This document shows, piece after piece, positions 5,742 to 6,556 of a stretch of 6,556 nt of DNA; the first letter of the stretch is position 1, and each line of letters begins with the position of its first letter. Below the pieces are notes generated by a model, which saw nothing but the letters and a program-made list of their open reading frames with translations, searched no databases and had not been told where the DNA came from. Position numbers and translations under genes: made by a program. The stretch lies in contig JBDTQR010000234.1 of assembly GCA_039932095.1 (NCBI GenBank), positions 1 to 6,556 of the forward strand. Reading direction: 5' to 3'. Source of the DNA: Stagnihabitans sp039932095 (GTDB lineage: Bacteria; Pseudomonadota; Alphaproteobacteria; Rhodobacterales; Rhodobacteraceae).

Positions 5742-6556
5742 ATGGAACCACTTTCCTGGGGATCAATCCTCGTTCGGATGGCCATTCAGTTCTGGCCGGT
5801 CTGGATCGCCCTCGTCGTAACTTTTGCGGTCTCGATCCGTTACAAGCGCAGGCTCGGGCTCTACGGCAAGCTGTTTGACAGCCCGATCGGCATGATCGGT
5901 TTCGGCATCGTGATGTTCTGGGTGTTCACCGCGCTCTTCGCCAATGTGATCATCACGCAAGACCCCTTGGGTCAGCTCGGCTCGGTCAAGAACCCGCTGC
6001 CCGGCACGCCGGTGGTCGATCCGGCGGCTGGCCAATACCCCTACTTCCTGCTGGGCGGCGACCATCTGGCCCGCGACGTATTCAGCCGCATGGTGATGGG
6101 CGCGCGCCGTGTGCTGCAGATCGCCCCGGCCGCCACCACATTCGCGTTCATCGTCGGTGTCACCCTCGGTCTGCCCGCCGGCTATTTCGGCGGCAAGCTC
6201 GACACTTTCATCTCTTTCCTTGCCAACCTCGTTCTGGCCTTCCCGGTGATCTTGCTGTTCTACCTGCTGGTCACACCCGAGATACGTGACACCGGCATCC
6301 CGATCTATCTTGCAGCAGTGCTGTTCCTTTTCCCGGTGATCTTCTTTTCGGTGGTGTTCAACTCGCGCTTCTTCACTGACCCGAAAAAGCGCAATCTTTA
6401 TGTCGGCCTCACGCTGGTCCTCGGTCTCTGGGCCTATTCCGGCCTCGCCTTCAACATGGACCCGCTTGGCATCTGGGGCATGGACCCCAACATGCTGAAC
6501 GTCTTCGTCTCGGTGGTTTTCGTCAACGCCCCCACGGTGTTCCGCATCGTGCGCGG
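5742..6556 (+). CDS. DppC/OppC-like ABC transporter permease, 3' end cut by window edge
   Basis: The second membrane subunit, open from ATG 5742 to the window end (271 codons). AGGA at 5727-5730, inside the previous gene, can serve as ribosome-binding site. Hydrophobic segments lie near 14-31 and 50-72. The family signature follows in the form GGDHLARDVFSRMVMGAR (105-122), where GTD is usual, and then LGLPAGYFGG (142-151). FRIVRG at the right edge marks the approach to the EAA loop. Between GYFGG (147) and FRIVR (267) there are about 120 residues, roughly 65 more than I recall for E. coli DppC. The surplus includes hydrophobic stretches near 187-207 and 219-236, separated by a polar FTDPKKRN segment. 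N-terminally, an additional membrane helix before the usual first one also seems present. The rest of this gene and the ATPases should follow to the right. Confidence 0.93.
   Translation, partial: MEPLSWGSILVRMAIQFWPVWIALVVTFAVSIRYKRRLGLYGKLFDSPIGMIGFGIVMFWVFTALFANVIITQDPLGQLGSVKNPLPGTPVVDPAAGQYPYFLLGGDHLARDVFSRMVMGARRVLQIAPAATTFAFIVGVTLGLPAGYFGGKLDTFISFLANLVLAFPVILLFYLLVTPEIRDTGIPIYLAAVLFLFPVIFFSVVFNSRFFTDPKKRNLYVGLTLVLGLWAYSGLAFNMDPLGIWGMDPNMLNVFVSVVFVNAPTVFRIVR

Noticed and set aside
1..6556. tRNA or rRNA genes, CRISPR arrays, insertion sequences, toxin-antitoxin or defence genes
   Set aside because: No cloverleaf-like segment, regularly spaced repeats, transposase motif or defence-type domain was recognised on either strand.

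Overview
The window looks like a chromosomal segment of an alphaproteobacterium, most likely Rhodobacterales/Rhodobacteraceae. The evidence is high G+C with strong third-position GC bias, a MiaA carrying the 'NADALQVFD' form of its motif, and a peptide-type binding protein with a long N-region before a twin-arginine signal. This placement is from recognition of protein style, not from a search.

Left part (1-1649): two housekeeping genes are transcribed divergently. pyrH (UMP kinase) runs leftward and is cut by the window edge. miaA (tRNA dimethylallyltransferase) runs rightward. The 93 bp between them holds weak promoter-like elements and a good Shine-Dalgarno sequence. That sequence sits in front of a seven-codon GTG mini-ORF, not in front of miaA itself; the mini-ORF's stop overlaps the miaA ATG as ATGA.

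Middle (1650-2910): an AraC-family regulator (cupin-like N-terminus, two C-terminal helix-turn-helices) is followed by a 338-bp non-coding stretch. This stretch has a hairpin, CGGAAA half-sites spaced 21 bp apart, a weak sigma-70-like promoter and a perfect 16-bp palindrome 37 bp before the next gene.

Right part (2911-6556): the start of a peptide/nickel-type (Dpp/Opp family) ABC importer operon: a Tat-exported family-5 solute-binding protein, a DppB-like permease, and a DppC-like permease that runs off the right edge. A GC-rich hairpin separates the binding-protein gene from the permeases, as often seen where binding protein must be made in excess. ATPase genes are expected beyond the window. 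The regulator gene lies just upstream on the same strand and is a plausible local controller, but the substrate cannot be read from the sequence.

Most of the window is ordinary. The points that deserve a second look are the miaA leader mini-ORF, the palindrome and repeat set upstream of the transporter, and a large extra hydrophobic segment in the DppC-like permease. I see no tRNA or rRNA gene, CRISPR array, insertion sequence or phage gene.
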